Shown here in pieces: positions 49,248 through 57,987 of a DNA stretch of 64,000 nt; position 1 is the first letter of the stretch, and each line of letters begins with the position of its first letter. A program made the position numbers and the translations under genes. The DNA comes from Streptomyces aurantiacus (lineage in GTDB: Bacteria; Actinomycetota; Actinomycetes; Streptomycetales; Streptomycetaceae): NCBI RefSeq assembly GCF_001418335.1, contig NZ_LIPP01000149.1, forward strand, positions 62,001 to 126,000. The letters are read 5' to 3'. A model generated the notes under the pieces. It did not search any database. It was not told the DNA's origin and saw only the letters and a list, made by a program, of their open reading frames with translations.

Positions 49248-51550
49248 GCAACGACACCGCCACCGCGACCACAGCGGAGCCCGGCACCGCGCCGGAGCCG
49301 CCGCACGGTCTCGGCGTGTCCCTGCCGTCCGCGGAGGCCCGCGCCAAGACAGAGGGCACTTTCCCGTACGCGGCGGACCTGTGGGCCGAAGGCCTCCTGT
49401 GGGCTGCCGTCCTGAGATCACCGCACCCGCACGCGCGCATCCTGTCCGTCGACACCACCCACGCGCGCGAGATGCCCGGCGTACGGGCCGTCATCACCCA
49501 CGAGGACGTCCCCGGGACCGCGCTCCTCGGCCGGGGCAGGCCCGACCGCCCGGTGTTCGCCTCCGAGGTCGTACGCCACCACGGCGAGCCCATCGCGGCG
49601 GTCGCCGCCGACCACCCCGACACCGCGCGGATGGCCGCCGCCGCCGTCATCGTCGAGTACGAGATCCTCGACCCGGTGACCGACCCGGAGCAGGCCTTCG
49701 AGGCGGAACCCCTGCACCCCGACGGTAACCTGATCCGCCACATCCCGCTGCGCCACGGCGACCCGGAAGCGGCCGGTGACATCGTCGTCGAGGGCCTGTA
49801 CCGCATCGGCCGCCAGGACCCGGCCCCGATCGGCGCGGAGGCCGGCCTCGCCGTGCCCCGCCCCGACGGCGGGGTCGAGCTCTACGTGGCGTCCACCGAC
49901 CCGCACACCGACCGGGACACGGCAGCCGCCTGCTTCGGCCTCGAACCGGACCGCGTGAAGGTCGTCGTCACCGGAGTGCCCGGCGCCACCGCCGACCGCG
50001 AGGACCAGGGCTTCCAGCTTCCCCTGGGGCTGCTCGCCCTCAAGACCGGTTGCCCGGTCAAGCTCACCGCGACGCGTGAAGAATCCTTCCTCGGACACGT
50101 CCACCGGCACCCCACGCTCCTGCGCTACCGCCACCACGCGGACGCCGAGGGAAACCTGGTGAAGGTCGAGGCACAGATCCTCCTCGACGCGGGCGCGTAC
50201 GCGGACACCTCCTCGGAGGCCCTCGCCGCCGCCGTCTCCTTCGCCTGCGGCCCGTACGTCGTCCCGAACGCCTTCATCGAGGGCTGGGCCGTACGCACCA
50301 ACAACCCGCCCTCCGGACACGTACGCGGCGAGGGCGCCATGCAGGTGTGCGCCGCCTACGAGGCCCAGATGGACAAGCTGGCGAAGAAGCTCGGCGTCGA
50401 CCCGGCCGAGCTGCGCCTGCGCAACGTACTGGCCACGGGGGACGTGCTCCCGACCGGCCAGACGGTCACCTGCCCGGCCCCCGTGGCCGAACTGCTGCAG
50501 GCCGTCCAGGACTTCCCGCTGCCCGCCCTCCCGAAGGACACCCCCGAGGACGAGTGGCTGCTCCCGGGCGGCCCCGAGGGCGCCGGCGAACCCGGCGCCG
50601 TGCGGCGCGGCGTCGGCTACGCCCTGGGCATGGTCCACATGCTCGGCGCCGAGGGCACGGACGAGGTCTCGACGGCCACCGTGAAGGTCCACGACGGCAT
50701 CGCGACGGTCCTCTGCGCGGCCGTGGAGACCGGACAGGGCTTCACCACGCTGGCCCGGCAGATCGTCCAGGAGACGCTCGGCATCGAAGAGGTCCACGTG
50801 GCCTCCGTGGACACCGATCAGCCGCCCGCGGGACCCGGCAGCCGCGGCCGCCACACCTGGGTGTCGGGTGGCGCCGTCGAACGGGCCGCCAAGATGGTCC
50901 GTACACAGCTGCTGCAGCCCCTGGCGCACAAGTTCGGGATGTCCACCGAGCTGCTCCAGATCACCGACGGCAAGATCACCTCGTACGACGGCGTGCTGTC
51001 GACGACCGTCACCGAGGCGATGGACGGCAAGGAGCTGTGGGCGACCGCGCAGTGCCGTCCGCACCCCACCGAGCCGCTGGACGGCGCGGGCCAGGGCGAC
51101 GCCTTCGTGGGCCTCGCCTTCTGCGCGATCCGCGCGGTGGTGGACGTGGACATCGAGCTCGGCTCGGTGCGCGTGGTGGAACTGGCACTCGCCCAGGACG
51201 TCGGCCGCGTGCTGAACCCCGCGCAGCTCACCGCCCGTATCGAGGCCGGGGTCACGCAGGGCATCGGCGCCGCGCTCACGGAGAACCTGCGCACCGCGCG
51301 CGGTCTTGTCCGCCACCCCGACCTCACCGGGTACTCGCTGCCGACCGCCCTCGACACGCCCGACATCCGCATCGTCAAGCTCGTCGAGGAGCGCGACGTG
51401 GTCGCGCCCTTCGGAGCCAAGGCCGTCAGCGCGGTACCGGTCGTCACGTCCCCCGCCGCGGTCGCGTCGGCGGTACGGGCGGCCACGGGGCGCCCGGTGA
51501 ACCGGCTGCCGATAAGGCCGCAGGCGGCCGTGGTGACGGCGACACAGTGA
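49244..51550 (+). CDS. Xanthine-dehydrogenase-like molybdopterin subunit with altered active-site motifs
   Basis: 768 aa, GTG 49244 (GTGA overlap). Overall aldehyde oxidase/xanthine dehydrogenase large-subunit layout: RAKTEGTFPYAADLWAEGLL, GVRAVITHEDVPGT, RGEGAMQVCAAYEAQMDKLA, WVSGGAVERAAKMV, and QDVGRVLNPAQLTARIEAGV near the C-terminus. Two hallmarks are missing: the GGGFGGK motif reads PGATADREDQGFQ, and the catalytic Glu of GAKGxGEPP is Ala730 in GAKAVSAVPVV. It may therefore bind cofactor poorly or catalyse a different reaction. With the FAD and FeS subunits it forms an operon, so a heterotrimer is still expected. Confidence 0.85.
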   Translation: MSNDTATATTAEPGTAPEPPHGLGVSLPSAEARAKTEGTFPYAADLWAEGLLWAAVLRSPHPHARILSVDTTHAREMPGVRAVITHEDVPGTALLGRGRPDRPVFASEVVRHHGEPIAAVAADHPDTARMAAAAVIVEYEILDPVTDPEQAFEAEPLHPDGNLIRHIPLRHGDPEAAGDIVVEGLYRIGRQDPAPIGAEAGLAVPRPDGGVELYVASTDPHTDRDTAAACFGLEPDRVKVVVTGVPGATADREDQGFQLPLGLLALKTGCPVKLTATREESFLGHVHRHPTLLRYRHHADAEGNLVKVEAQILLDAGAYADTSSEALAAAVSFACGPYVVPNAFIEGWAVRTNNPPSGHVRGEGAMQVCAAYEAQMDKLAKKLGVDPAELRLRNVLATGDVLPTGQTVTCPAPVAELLQAVQDFPLPALPKDTPEDEWLLPGGPEGAGEPGAVRRGVGYALGMVHMLGAEGTDEVSTATVKVHDGIATVLCAAVETGQGFTTLARQIVQETLGIEEVHVASVDTDQPPAGPGSRGRHTWVSGGAVERAAKMVRTQLLQPLAHKFGMSTELLQITDGKITSYDGVLSTTVTEAMDGKELWATAQCRPHPTEPLDGAGQGDAFVGLAFCAIRAVVDVDIELGSVRVVELALAQDVGRVLNPAQLTARIEAGVTQGIGAALTENLRTARGLVRHPDLTGYSLPTALDTPDIRIVKLVEERDVVAPFGAKAVSAVPVVTSPAAVASAVRAATGRPVNRLPIRPQAAVVTATQ

Positions 51551-51753
51551 CGAGGCCCGCGAGAGTTCACGGCTGAGATCCTCCTGGTCACGGCGGTCCC
51601 GGGGCGTTGTCAGTGGTGCCCGATAGTGTTCTGGGCAGTGGGGGAGGACCGCTGGGCGGCGGGCCGTTTGCATCTGCTCCGGATGTTGTTGTGTGCGTTG
51701 CCGCCCGGCCCGGTTCTGCCGGGGGACTGCGAACAACGAGGCGCGGGGGAACG

Positions 51754-52989
51754 ATGAGCACGACGGACACCGGCACCGATACCAACACAGATACCAGCAC
51801 CGACATCGCTATCGCTGTCGACACGATCACGCTGCCCGAGGACGCGCTGGACCCGTACGTCACGCACGCGCCGACGCGACGGTGGCTGACGGGACCCGGA
51901 CTACCGGCCGACAGCGGCCTGTTGACCTTCGCGGCACTGTGCGAGGACGGGCTGTGGAGGCTGCGGACGGTCGCGGAGTCGGTCGGAGACCCGGCCCGTC
52001 TCCCGGCGGACCTGCGCGACCAGTTGGTGATCGGCGCGCTGCGGGACGCCGCAGGCGCGGAGACGGAGTCGGAGTCGGAGTCGGTTCTGCTCGACGGAGC
52101 GACGGGCGAGGTGTCCACCACGTACGTCCTCCACGACCGCCCCGACCTGATGGACCGCCTGCCGCTCGCGCCCTCGCTCCGGACGCTCACGGACTTCGTG
52201 GCGGCGACGGACGAGATGGCAGCCAGGCGCGGCCGGTTCGCGTCCTACGAGGGCCGTTTCGGGCCGAAGGCCGTCACGGCGATGTCGCGGCAACTGCTCA
52301 CGCTCTTCGAGGAGGGCGTCGACGGCGAGGTCCCGCCGTTCTGGAAGATGGCCGCGCTGATCCGCCCGCTGGCCCTTGTCGCGGGCCCGTCGGCCGACTC
52401 GGAGCTGACGCTCGACCTGCCGGGCCGCCTGCTGGACCAGGAATTCGGGCTTGGTCGTGTCATGCGCTTCGAGGACGTCGACTTCCCAGCGGCGCTCGCA
52501 CACGAGCCGACCCGCCGCTTCCTGCGGGAGACGGGCCTGCCCGAGGACGGCCGCCTGTTCCAGTTGGACACGGACGTGCCGCTGCCGACCCTGGCCGAGT
52601 ACTACGAGGACGAGCGCCCCGATGTCCTCACGGCCGACCAACTCCCCGACGGCGCCGACCACTTGATACGCCTCGGCCATCTCGCCGAGGACAACAGCCT
52701 GGTCGTCGACGGAGTGACGGGCGCGATCCTCGACTGGAGCGAGCCCGACGCCACGCTGTACGCCCTGAACACGGACGTCTCCACACTGGCCTTCACCCTG
52801 TGGCTGCTCCACCGCGAGAGAACGATCGACGAGTCCCTGTCCCACGAGCTGACCGCCGAGGCCTACGACCAACTGGCGACGACGATGACGCAGACCCTGG
52901 CGACGATCGATCCCACTGGCTCCACTTCAGGGGACGAGTGGCACTACTGGACGGAGATGTTCCAGGACGAGGCGGGAGGGGTGCTCTGA
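51754..52989 (+). CDS. Double-module SUKH-4-like protein
   Basis: 411 aa from ATG 51754 with gcgggggaacg upstream. A low-complexity Asp/Thr start (TGTDTNTDTSTD). Two related modules: LPEDALDPYVTHAPTRRWLTG (~30-210), then RFEDVDFPAALAHEPTRRFL (~235-411) with RETGLPEDGRLFQLD; THAPTRRWL aligns with AHEPTRRFL. This is the SUKH-4 pattern, an immunity superfamily against diverse toxins. No toxin gene is adjacent, so it is an orphan immunity-like or housekeeping homologue. No signal or membrane segment. Confidence 0.75.
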   Translation: MSTTDTGTDTNTDTSTDIAIAVDTITLPEDALDPYVTHAPTRRWLTGPGLPADSGLLTFAALCEDGLWRLRTVAESVGDPARLPADLRDQLVIGALRDAAGAETESESESVLLDGATGEVSTTYVLHDRPDLMDRLPLAPSLRTLTDFVAATDEMAARRGRFASYEGRFGPKAVTAMSRQLLTLFEEGVDGEVPPFWKMAALIRPLALVAGPSADSELTLDLPGRLLDQEFGLGRVMRFEDVDFPAALAHEPTRRFLRETGLPEDGRLFQLDTDVPLPTLAEYYEDERPDVLTADQLPDGADHLIRLGHLAEDNSLVVDGVTGAILDWSEPDATLYALNTDVSTLAFTLWLLHRERTIDESLSHELTAEAYDQLATTMTQTLATIDPTGSTSGDEWHYWTEMFQDEAGGVL

Positions 52990-53195
52990 GGGGTGCCTGT
53001 CCCGAAGGGCAGTGCCCACGCCGCCACTTCAGCGGCCTGCTGCGGCTGGGCCGCCCCCTCGTGCCAGGCCTCCCGCCGGAAGGCTGAAGGCTGCAGGAAC
53101 GGGCCGGAACTGAGACGAGAACGGAAACGGACGGCCGAAAGGGCGGCACCCTTCACGGGATGCCACCCTTCCCTCTTGCCTGGTCAGGCCAGTTG

Positions 53196-53267
53196 AGGCC
53201 GTGGCGGGAATTGAACCCACGTGCCTCGCTTTGCAGGCGAGTCCCTAAGCCACTCGGGCACACGGCC
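53196..53267 (-). tRNA. tRNA-Cys (GCA)
   Basis: 72 bases on the minus strand. Acceptor stem ggccgtg / cacggcc, anticodon stem ctcgc / gcgag with loop ctgcaaa, anticodon GCA, T loop gttcaat. Discriminator base U73 is the Cys identity base. No encoded CCA. Confidence 0.93.
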
Positions 53268-53423
53268 AAGCTTGAGTCCGATGTTCTGGACTCGATGTGT
53301 CGACCGTAGGCGCCGGGTGGGGCGGTGCCAAGGGATCCGCCGGTGCTGCAACGGGACTGCCATACGGCGTTCACAAAGGGCGCCCGAGGGCAGGGGAGGT
53401 GTCCGTCGGAGTCCATCGGTGTC

Positions 53424-53451
53424 CCTTGGTCGTACGACCAAGGTCTTGGTC
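53424..53451. promoter_or_regulatory. 20-bp perfect palindrome (plus extra half-site) before the MFS gene
   Basis: ccttggtcgtacgaccaagg (53424-53443) is fully symmetric, and cttggtc repeats at 53445-53451. This is the form of a TetR/MarR-type operator. It lies ~55 bases before the likely transcription start of the MFS gene; no regulator gene adjoins it. Confidence 0.6.
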
Positions 53452-53506
53452 GAGGTCCGTCTCTCGACAGGGGTCAACGTCAGTGTTGCCCCTTACGCTG
53501 GCGAGC

Positions 53507-54985
53507 ATGACCTCCCTGGAACCGGGCGACACCGGCGTCGCCGCCACCCCGACCGCCTCAGCCGTCTCAGCCGCCTCAACCGTCTCGGCCGAAACACTCG
53601 TTCCGGACGGTGTCCTCAGTCGTTCCCATCGGGCGCTGAGCATCGGGATCGTTTCCGTCGTGCTGCTGATCGCCTTCGAGGCGACGGCTGTCGGGACGGC
53701 CATGCCGGTGGCAGCGCGGGAGCTCGACGGGGTCTCGCTCTACGCGTTCGCGTTTTCCGGGTACTTCACGACGAGCCTGTTCGGCATGGTGCTGGCCGGG
53801 CAGTGGTCCGACCGGGCAGGACCGCTCGGGTCGCTCACCGTGGGGATAGGCGCCTTCGCGGCGGGGCTGCTGCTGTCCGGGACGGCCGGGACCATGTGGC
53901 TGTTCATCCTCGGCCGGGCCGTGCAGGGGCTCGGCGGCGGCCTGGTGATCGTCGCGCTGTACGTGGTCGTGGGGCGGGCCTATGCGGAACGGCTGCGGCC
54001 GTCGATCATGGCGGCGTTCGCGGCGAGCTGGGTGGTCCCGTCCGTCGTCGGCCCCCTCGCCTCCGGCGCGGTGACCGAACACCTCGGCTGGCGCTGGGTC
54101 TTCGTCGGCGTACCCGTGCTGGTCGTCCTGCCCCTGGCGCTCGCCCTGCCGCAGATACGCAGGCGGGCCTCCGGGCCGGAGGAAGGCACCGTCGCCGCGC
54201 CCTTCGACCGCCGGCGCATCCGGCTGGCCCTCGCCATCTCCGGGGGCGCCGGTCTGCTCCAGTACGCCGCTCAGGACCTGCGGTGGCTGTCCGTGATCCC
54301 GGGCGTGGTCGGCGTGGCCCTGCTCATACCGGCGGTGCTCGGGCTGCTGCCGCGAGGGACCTACCTGGCGGCACGCGGGCTGCCCTCCGTGGTGCTGCTG
54401 CGCGGAGTGGCCGCCGGGTCCTTCATCGCGGCCGAGTCGTTCGTGCCGCTGATGCTGGTCACCGAGCGGGGGCTGTCGCCGACGCTGGCCGGGTTCTCGC
54501 TGGCGGCCGGCGGCGGCACCTGGGCGCTGGGCTCCTTCGTGCAGGCCAGGGCGCGCGTGGAGCCGTACCGGGAGCGCCTGATGATGCTGGGCATGGTGCT
54601 GACCGCGGCCTCCATAGCCGCCGCGCCGAGCGTGCTGATCGACGGGGTGCCGGTGTGGACGGTGGCGGTGGCCTGGGCGTTCGGCTGCTTCGGCATGGGC
54701 CTGGTGATCTCCTCCACCAGCGTTCTGCTCCTCAAGCTCTCCGCCCCCGGCCAGGCCGGCAACAACTCCGCCGCCCTCCAGATGTCCGACGGCCTCGCCA
54801 ACGTCCTGCTCCTCGCCGCGGGCGGCGCGGCCTTCGCGGCGCTGGGCGGCGGCACGGTCACGCACACGGCCACCCAGGCCTCCGGCGGTCACCCGGCCGC
54901 CTTCGTGGCGGTGTTCCTGCCGATGGCGGGGGTGGCGCTGGCGGGGGCGTGGGTGACTACGCGGCTGCGGGCCGATACAAAGTGA
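53507..54985 (+). CDS. MFS drug/solute exporter
   Basis: 492 aa from ATG 53507. tacgct (53494-53499) is a -10-like hexamer placing transcription at about the start codon, so the mRNA may be leaderless; no ribosome site is visible. About 14 helices with EATAVGTAMPVAARELDG, YFTTSLFGMVLAGQWSDRAG and GRAVQGLGGGLVIVALYVVV (drug:H+ antiporter-like motifs). It resembles DHA2-type exporters. A perfect palindrome upstream suggests repressor control, typical for exporters. Confidence 0.88.
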   Translation: MTSLEPGDTGVAATPTASAVSAASTVSAETLVPDGVLSRSHRALSIGIVSVVLLIAFEATAVGTAMPVAARELDGVSLYAFAFSGYFTTSLFGMVLAGQWSDRAGPLGSLTVGIGAFAAGLLLSGTAGTMWLFILGRAVQGLGGGLVIVALYVVVGRAYAERLRPSIMAAFAASWVVPSVVGPLASGAVTEHLGWRWVFVGVPVLVVLPLALALPQIRRRASGPEEGTVAAPFDRRRIRLALAISGGAGLLQYAAQDLRWLSVIPGVVGVALLIPAVLGLLPRGTYLAARGLPSVVLLRGVAAGSFIAAESFVPLMLVTERGLSPTLAGFSLAAGGGTWALGSFVQARARVEPYRERLMMLGMVLTAASIAAAPSVLIDGVPVWTVAVAWAFGCFGMGLVISSTSVLLLKLSAPGQAGNNSAALQMSDGLANVLLLAAGGAAFAALGGGTVTHTATQASGGHPAAFVAVFLPMAGVALAGAWVTTRLRADTK

Positions 54986-54993
54986 CACCAGGT

Positions 54994-55009
54994 GGTACCG
55001 CGTAGTACC
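54994..55009. promoter_or_regulatory. Inverted repeat overlapping the antitoxin promoter
   Basis: ggtac-n6-gtacc (54994-55009), also readable as gtaccg direct repeats 10 bp apart, overlaps tagtac (55003-55008), a possible -10 just before ATG 55018. It could be the autoregulatory operator of the toxin-antitoxin pair. Confidence 0.35.
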
Positions 55010-55017
55010 GTTGCCTT

Positions 55018-55215
55018 ATGTCTGGATTGAACCTGCGGTTTACGGACGAAGAGCTCGACGCGTTGCGCGAGCGTGCGGGAGCGGAGGGGCGCAGCATGCA
55101 GGCCTTCGCCCACGACGCCGTGATCTCGGCCATAAACGAGCATTCGAGGCTGTTCAACGAAGCGGCCGAGCACGTCCTGAAGGCGAGTGCCGAGCTGAAC
55201 CGGAGGCTCGCCTGA
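55018..55215 (+). CDS. Ribbon-helix-helix-like antitoxin
   Basis: 65 aa from ATG 55018, without a ribosome site and with a -10-like hexamer close by, so perhaps leaderless. MSGLNLRFTDEELDALRERA matches an RHH (CopG-like) strand-helix start, then GRSMQAFAHDAVISAINEHS. The C-terminal helix should wrap the toxin. Its stop shares one base with the toxin ATG (TGATG). Not a Phd-type partner, although the toxin is Doc-like. Confidence 0.75.
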   Translation: MSGLNLRFTDEELDALRERAGAEGRSMQAFAHDAVISAINEHSRLFNEAAEHVLKASAELNRRLA

Positions 55216-55583
55216 TGCACTACCTCACGCTGCCCGAGGTGCTGAACCTCGCGAAGCGGCTCGGGGCGGACGAGGTCCGCGACTACGGGCTCCTGGACTC
55301 GGCGTTGGTCCGGCCGCAGTCGAGCGTGTTCGGACAGGACGCCTATCCGGACGTCTGGGAGAAGGCGGCGGCCCTGATGGAGTCGCTCGCCCGGAACCAC
55401 GCCCTCGTGGACGGCAACAAGCGCATCGCCTGGTACGCGACCTGGGTCTTCCTGCACATGAACGGACACCCGCTGGACGCGGACTTCGACGTGGACGAGG
55501 CCGAGACCTTCGTACTCGACGTCTGCCAGGGCGCCTTGGACGTGCCGAAGATCGCGACACGGCTGCCGCGCTTCGCGCGCTGA
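55215..55583 (+). CDS. doc: Fic/Doc-family toxin (Doc subtype)
   Basis: 122 aa from ATG 55215, ggagg 8 bases upstream. Fic motif HALVDGNKRIA with His62, Asp66, Asn68, Lys69, Arg70: Lys where classical Fic has Gly, the Doc signature. YLTLPEVLNLAKRLGADEVR and LVRPQSSVFGQDAYPDVWEK are typical Doc N-terminal parts. Doc phosphorylates EF-Tu and stops translation (family knowledge). Cytoplasmic, neutralised by the preceding product. Confidence 0.88.
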   Translation: MHYLTLPEVLNLAKRLGADEVRDYGLLDSALVRPQSSVFGQDAYPDVWEKAAALMESLARNHALVDGNKRIAWYATWVFLHMNGHPLDADFDVDEAETFVLDVCQGALDVPKIATRLPRFAR

Positions 55584-55730
55584 GGCAACGGTGCGGTCTC
55601 TGTGACCTGAGTCCCATCCAAGGGTGCCCCGCGTCGTCCGCACGTTGACGTGGTCGAGCCGCCGGTAGGGTGGCCCGGTTGTCATACACAGCCGCTGTCA
55701 GCCGAACCGCTCGACCACCCCACGGAGACC

Positions 55731-57542
55731 GTGACTACCACCGCCGCCAGTGCCGCCGCCAGCGCCGCCACCTCGCACCACCTGTCGCCCGCGTTTCCCG
55801 GACGGGCCCCCTGGGGCACCGCCAACAAGCTGCGAGCCTGGCAGCAGGGGGCGATGGAGAGGTACCTCCAGGAGCAGCCGCGTGACTTCCTCGCCGTCGC
55901 CACCCCCGGGGCCGGCAAGACGACCTTCGCGCTGACGCTCGCCTCATGGCTGCTGCACCACCATGTCGTCCAGCAGGTGACCGTGGTCGCGCCGACCGAG
56001 CATCTGAAGAAGCAGTGGGCGGACGCGGCCGCGCGGGTGGGCATCAAGCTGGATCCCGAGTACAGCGCGGGTCCGCTCAGCAAGGAGTACCACGGCGTCG
56101 CCGTGACCTACGCCGGCGTCGGCGTGCGGCCCATGCTGCACCGCAACCGCGCCGAGCAGCGCAAGACCCTCGTCATCCTCGACGAGATCCACCACGCCGG
56201 TGACTCCAAGTCCTGGGGCGAGGCGTGCCTGGAGGCCTTCGAGCCCGCCACCCGCCGGCTCGCCCTCACCGGTACGCCGTTCCGCTCCGACACGAACCCC
56301 ATCCCCTTCGTCGCGTACGAGGAGGGCAGGGACGGAATCCGCCGCTCCGCCGCCGACTACACGTACGGCTACGGGAACGCGCTGGCCGACCACGTCGTGC
56401 GGCCCGTCATCTTCCTCTCCTACAGCGGCAACATGCGGTGGCGTACGAAGGCGGGGGACGAGATCGCCGCCCGGCTCGGCGAGCCGATGACCAAGGACGC
56501 CGTCAGCCAGGCCTGGCGCACGGCTCTCGACCCGCGCGGCGAGTGGATGCCCAGCGTGCTGCGCGCCGCCGACCGGCGGCTGACCGAGGTGCGCAAGGGC
56601 ATTCCGGACGCCGGCGCCCTCGTCATCGCCTCCGACCAGGACTCGGCCCGCTCCTACGCCAAGCTCATCCGGGAGATCACCGGCAGCAAGGCCACCCTCG
56701 TCCTCTCCGACGACACGGGCGCGTCCAGCCGGATCGACGACTTCGCGGCGAGCGACGACCGCTGGATGGTCGCCGTCCGCATGGTGTCCGAGGGCGTCGA
56801 TGTACCCCGCCTCGCCGTGGGCGTGTATGCGACCACCATCTCGACCCCCCTCTTCTTCGCGCAGGCCGTCGGCCGATTCGTACGCTCCCGGCGGCGCGGC
56901 GAGACCGCCTCCGTCTTCCTGCCGACCGTCCCCGACCTCCTCACCTTCGCCAACGAGATGGAGGTCGAGCGCGACCACGCCCTCGACAAGCCCAAGAAGC
57001 AGGGCGAGGAGGACCCGTACGCCGAGTCCGAGAAGGAGATGGAGGAGGCGAACAAGGAGCAGGACGAGGACACCGGCGAACAGGAGCAGTTCTCCTTCGA
57101 GGCACTGGAGTCCGAGGCCGTCTTCGACCGGGTCCTCTACGACGGCGCCGAGTTCGGCATGCAGGCCCGCCCGGGAAGCGAGGAGGAGCAGGACTACCTC
57201 GGCATCCCCGGGCTCCTCGAACCCGACCAGGTTCAACTCCTGCTGCAGAAGCGGCAGGCCCGGCAGATCGCCCACAGCCGCAAGAAGCCGGACGAGGAGG
57301 CGGACCTCCTCGAACTGCCCGCCGAGCGCCGCCCCGTGGTCTCCCACAAGGAGATGCTGGAGCTCAGGAAACAGCTCAACACCATGGTCGGCGCGTACGT
57401 CCACCAGAGCGGCAAGCCGCACGGTGTGATCCACACCGAGCTGCGCCGCGTGTGCGGCGGCCCGCCGAGCGCGGAGGCGACCGCCGGGCAACTGCGCCAG
57501 CGGATCGCCAAGGTCCAGGAGTGGGCCACCCGCATGCGGTGA
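55731..57542 (+). CDS. DEAD/DEAH-box helicase (superfamily 2)
   Basis: 603 aa from GTG 55731 (ggaga upstream); a longer frame has no better site. Motif I: ATPGAGKTTFAL with Lys63; Q-like LRAWQQGAMERYL; motif II LVILDEIHHAGD (DEIH); motif III ALTGTPFRSD; motifs V-VI VRMVSEGVDVPRLAVGVYAT and AQAVGRFVRSRR. A Glu/Lys-rich acidic segment (~418-455) and a basic C-terminal tail follow. Widely conserved in Streptomyces; probable DNA/RNA unwinding role, substrate unknown. Confidence 0.9.
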   Translation: MTTTAASAAASAATSHHLSPAFPGRAPWGTANKLRAWQQGAMERYLQEQPRDFLAVATPGAGKTTFALTLASWLLHHHVVQQVTVVAPTEHLKKQWADAAARVGIKLDPEYSAGPLSKEYHGVAVTYAGVGVRPMLHRNRAEQRKTLVILDEIHHAGDSKSWGEACLEAFEPATRRLALTGTPFRSDTNPIPFVAYEEGRDGIRRSAADYTYGYGNALADHVVRPVIFLSYSGNMRWRTKAGDEIAARLGEPMTKDAVSQAWRTALDPRGEWMPSVLRAADRRLTEVRKGIPDAGALVIASDQDSARSYAKLIREITGSKATLVLSDDTGASSRIDDFAASDDRWMVAVRMVSEGVDVPRLAVGVYATTISTPLFFAQAVGRFVRSRRRGETASVFLPTVPDLLTFANEMEVERDHALDKPKKQGEEDPYAESEKEMEEANKEQDEDTGEQEQFSFEALESEAVFDRVLYDGAEFGMQARPGSEEEQDYLGIPGLLEPDQVQLLLQKRQARQIAHSRKKPDEEADLLELPAERRPVVSHKEMLELRKQLNTMVGAYVHQSGKPHGVIHTELRRVCGGPPSAEATAGQLRQRIAKVQEWATRMR

Positions 57543-57577
57543 CAGCCGCACGCCCACCCGCGTACGTCCGTACATGC

Positions 57578-57615
57578 GGCCGAGGACGCCGGCCGAGGAC
57601 GCCGGCCGAGCACGC
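57578..57615. repeat. 13-bp tandem repeat (ggccgaggacgcc)
   Basis: Exact copies at 57578-57590 and 57591-57603, with a variant at 57604-57615, just after the helicase gene. Confidence 0.8.
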
Positions 57616-57987
57616 GGCCGTACACGCAGCCTTACGCGCGGCCCCCCGCCCGCATGTGCGTTCCGTTCAAGTTCCATGTACGCCGAGTGTCCGCGCCGCT
57701 CGCCGCCCAAATCCGACCAGAAACGGATCAAACCGCGGGTAACCGGGAGCGGTCCGTACCTGCCGGTGACCGGATTCTGGACGGAGCCTTCCGCTGAGCG
57801 AACCAGCTCGCTACTGTCCCCGCTACGCACACGCCCCGTGGCAGCGCCGCCGCGGAGCGCAGCCGGTGCCGCCCGGGAGTGCCCGGGACGCAGCCGACCG
57901 GCGGCCTCTGAGGCGCGTCGCCGATGGGACCGGCGACGCATCCGCCGGTAGGGGGCTGCCGACTCTCACCACTAAGGAGTGGGCGTC
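57616..57987. other. Intergenic region before the IclR gene
   Basis: Together with the repeat, a ~445-base gap with no credible gene. It contains an AT-richer stretch near 57660-57740 and a GC hairpin-like segment around 57870-57895; nothing definite can be called. Confidence 0.4.

Noticed and set aside
45966-51736. Long minus-strand frames opposite the hexosaminidase and xanthine-dehydrogenase-like operon
   Set aside because: The plus-strand genes have full family motifs and coupled starts; the antisense products are low complexity.
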